From contig OZ244857.1 of NCBI GenBank assembly GCA_965220935.1, positions 806,001 through 870,000 on the forward strand: a DNA stretch of 64,000 bases, written 5' to 3'. The notes under the pieces are model-generated. The model did not search any database, was not told the DNA's origin, and saw nothing but the letters and a program-made list of their open reading frames with translations. This DNA comes from Bin80 sp965220935 (GTDB lineage Bacteria; Bacteroidota; Rhodothermia; Rhodothermales; Bin80). Of the stretch, positions 63,147 to 64,000 are shown in pieces (position 1 is the first letter of the stretch; every line of letters starts with the position of its first letter). The position numbers and the translations under genes were made by a program.

Positions 63147-63331
63147 GTAATGATATTGTGCTACTCTGATTGATTGAATGAGGAATCATTAAATGCAAAC
63201 ACATTGACTTTTATCAATGTAGTAGGACCTCAGTAATTGTCCATCTATCTTGGGGTTAACGAGATCAAGAATTTATTTACTGATTTCATGTTCAGGAAAT
63301 TGATATCACAACGCATGATGCAGATCTGGAG

Positions 63332-64000
63332 TCAATCAGAAAAATCAATCTCCCGAAGTCCATCAACGATTGTGATGGTTTCCAGGCTCACGGTAATCAC
63401 CTTGGCAAGTAGCCTGAGCGGATAGGCTGGATCCTTCATGGTTTCAATCGCAAACCGGTTGGCATCATTTACGATCTGGCTATCTTTATCCGTTTTCACA
63501 CCTTGTCTTTCCATCACCCATGCGATGGCACTTTTACCATTGACCACATAGTCATAGGCTTCTTCGGGGATATTCTGAATCGTGATATAATCATTGTAGA
63601 TAATTTGGGTTCGGTCTTTATTGCGTCCTGTTCCAGGGTGTTTCATCTTCACGACCCGAAACCACTCCTCTGAGTTAACTTCATCGTTTGGCTCCCATCC
63701 CCCGCGTTCAAAGTCGATTGGGTATTCTTTAGCGTCCTCATAGTCAACATGGAGGTCTCCAAGTTTTCGTCCTGCTTCGGCAAGTGCCCAGAACTGCTCA
63801 GAATTTTTGGGTAATGGGATTCGGGGGAGTTCTTTGCTGAGATTGGCCGCATATTTTTCCCGATAGGACGGGACATGAAGGACACCGTAGATATAGAAGA
63901 ATAGATCATCATCCGAAAAAATGGAGGGGGCAATTTGTTTACTGAATGCACTCAAGGCAGTCTCCGAAATGGCGCTTTCACGTATGTAGCCGTAGCGGTC
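63332..64000 (-). CDS. C-terminal part of a type ISP restriction-modification enzyme (runs off the right edge)
   Basis: The frame is open to the window edge; the last 222 residues are visible. They match the C-terminal specificity part of type ISP (LlaBIII-like) helicase-methylase proteins: DRYGYIRESAIS near the edge, FFYIYGVLHVPSYREKYAAN, LSKELPRIPLPK, FWALAEAGRKLGDLHVDYED, and the KSAIAWVMERQGVKTDKDSQ block followed by IVNDANRF. These large single-chain enzymes combine nuclease, helicase, methylase and target recognition. The conserved parts lie beyond the window. The apparent TTG start at 63955 is not real. Confidence 0.85.
   Translation of the reverse strand, partial: DRYGYIRESAISETALSAFSKQIAPSIFSDDDLFFYIYGVLHVPSYREKYAANLSKELPRIPLPKNSEQFWALAEAGRKLGDLHVDYEDAKEYPIDFERGGWEPNDEVNSEEWFRVVKMKHPGTGRNKDRTQIIYNDYITIQNIPEEAYDYVVNGKSAIAWVMERQGVKTDKDSQIVNDANRFAIETMKDPAYPLRLLAKVITVSLETITIVDGLREIDFSD

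Noticed and set aside
1..64000. CRISPR array or rRNA operon
   Set aside because: No regularly spaced short direct repeats of the CRISPR kind and no rRNA-like conserved stretches were found; the only clustered repeats are the FN3 units and the dispersed 24-bp repeat.

Overview
The window looks like a chromosomal piece from a member of the Bacteroidota in the broad sense, most likely a Rhodothermia/Balneolia-type lineage. This placement is an inference from several signs together: a PUR-alpha-like DUF3276 protein, a bacillithiol gene (bshC), type IX secretion (T9SS) C-terminal sorting domains with the YPNPF signature, a tmRNA, and starts that show no clear Shine-Dalgarno sequence. I saw no tRNA, rRNA, or CRISPR array.

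Layout. (1) 1-6.6 kb: a plus-strand housekeeping run with very short gaps or overlaps: recX, a purine nucleoside phosphorylase, a PUR-like protein, hisD, hisC, a bifunctional-nuclease/UVR protein, then bshC. (2) 6.7-15.3 kb: a lipoprotein sulfatase, a secreted S9 peptidase with a CPBP membrane protease, an MlaEF-type lipid transporter pair, and an AlbA/Schlafen-type ATPase with an unusual C-terminal beta-rich extension. (3) 15.4-20.9 kb: one 1821-residue secreted protein with twelve fibronectin III domains, a Calx-beta domain, three putative-Ig repeats and a T9SS sorting tail. It has a C12 tract exactly over codons 31-34. (4) 21.6-30.9 kb: a compact minus-strand block, M20 hydrolase - iscA-type - clpC - tyrA - gcvT - ftsK - purE. 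(5) 31.1-42.0 kb: a secreted PLD-family protein with an Excalibur-like tail, a single-chain DNA methylase of the type IIG kind, and a three-gene sugar operon (MFS porter, glycoside hydrolase, and an 1157-residue GH94-clan-like putative glucan phosphorylase).

(6) 42-52 kb is a mobile-element graveyard. It holds remnants of ISL3, IS1380 and ISAzo13 transposases, two ISNCY copies, and one apparently complete 2433-bp IS4-family element whose transposase carries a DruA (DUF4338) domain. That element has 34-bp inverted ends and a CTAG duplication, and it landed in the last codons of a small membrane-protein gene. This gene and its overlapping partner, a Panacea/DUF4065 antitoxin-like gene carrying a one-base frameshift, look like a decayed toxin-antitoxin pair. 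A 24-bp repeat occurs at 32.7, 43.2, 46.8 and 48.8 kb and brackets successive cargo blocks; this is the structure I consider most worth following.

(7) 52-64 kb: a TIM-barrel sugar isomerase-like protein, tmRNA (predicted tag ANDYSYAMAA), a CopA-type copper ATPase with a DUF2231 protein, a lipoprotein gene split by an in-frame stop downstream of a C11 tract, a frameshifted remnant of a T9SS surface protein, a glycosyltransferase/LpxH-like phosphatase pair, two PspC proteins, 5-formyl-THF cyclo-ligase, and the 3' end of a type ISP restriction-modification gene that runs off the right edge.
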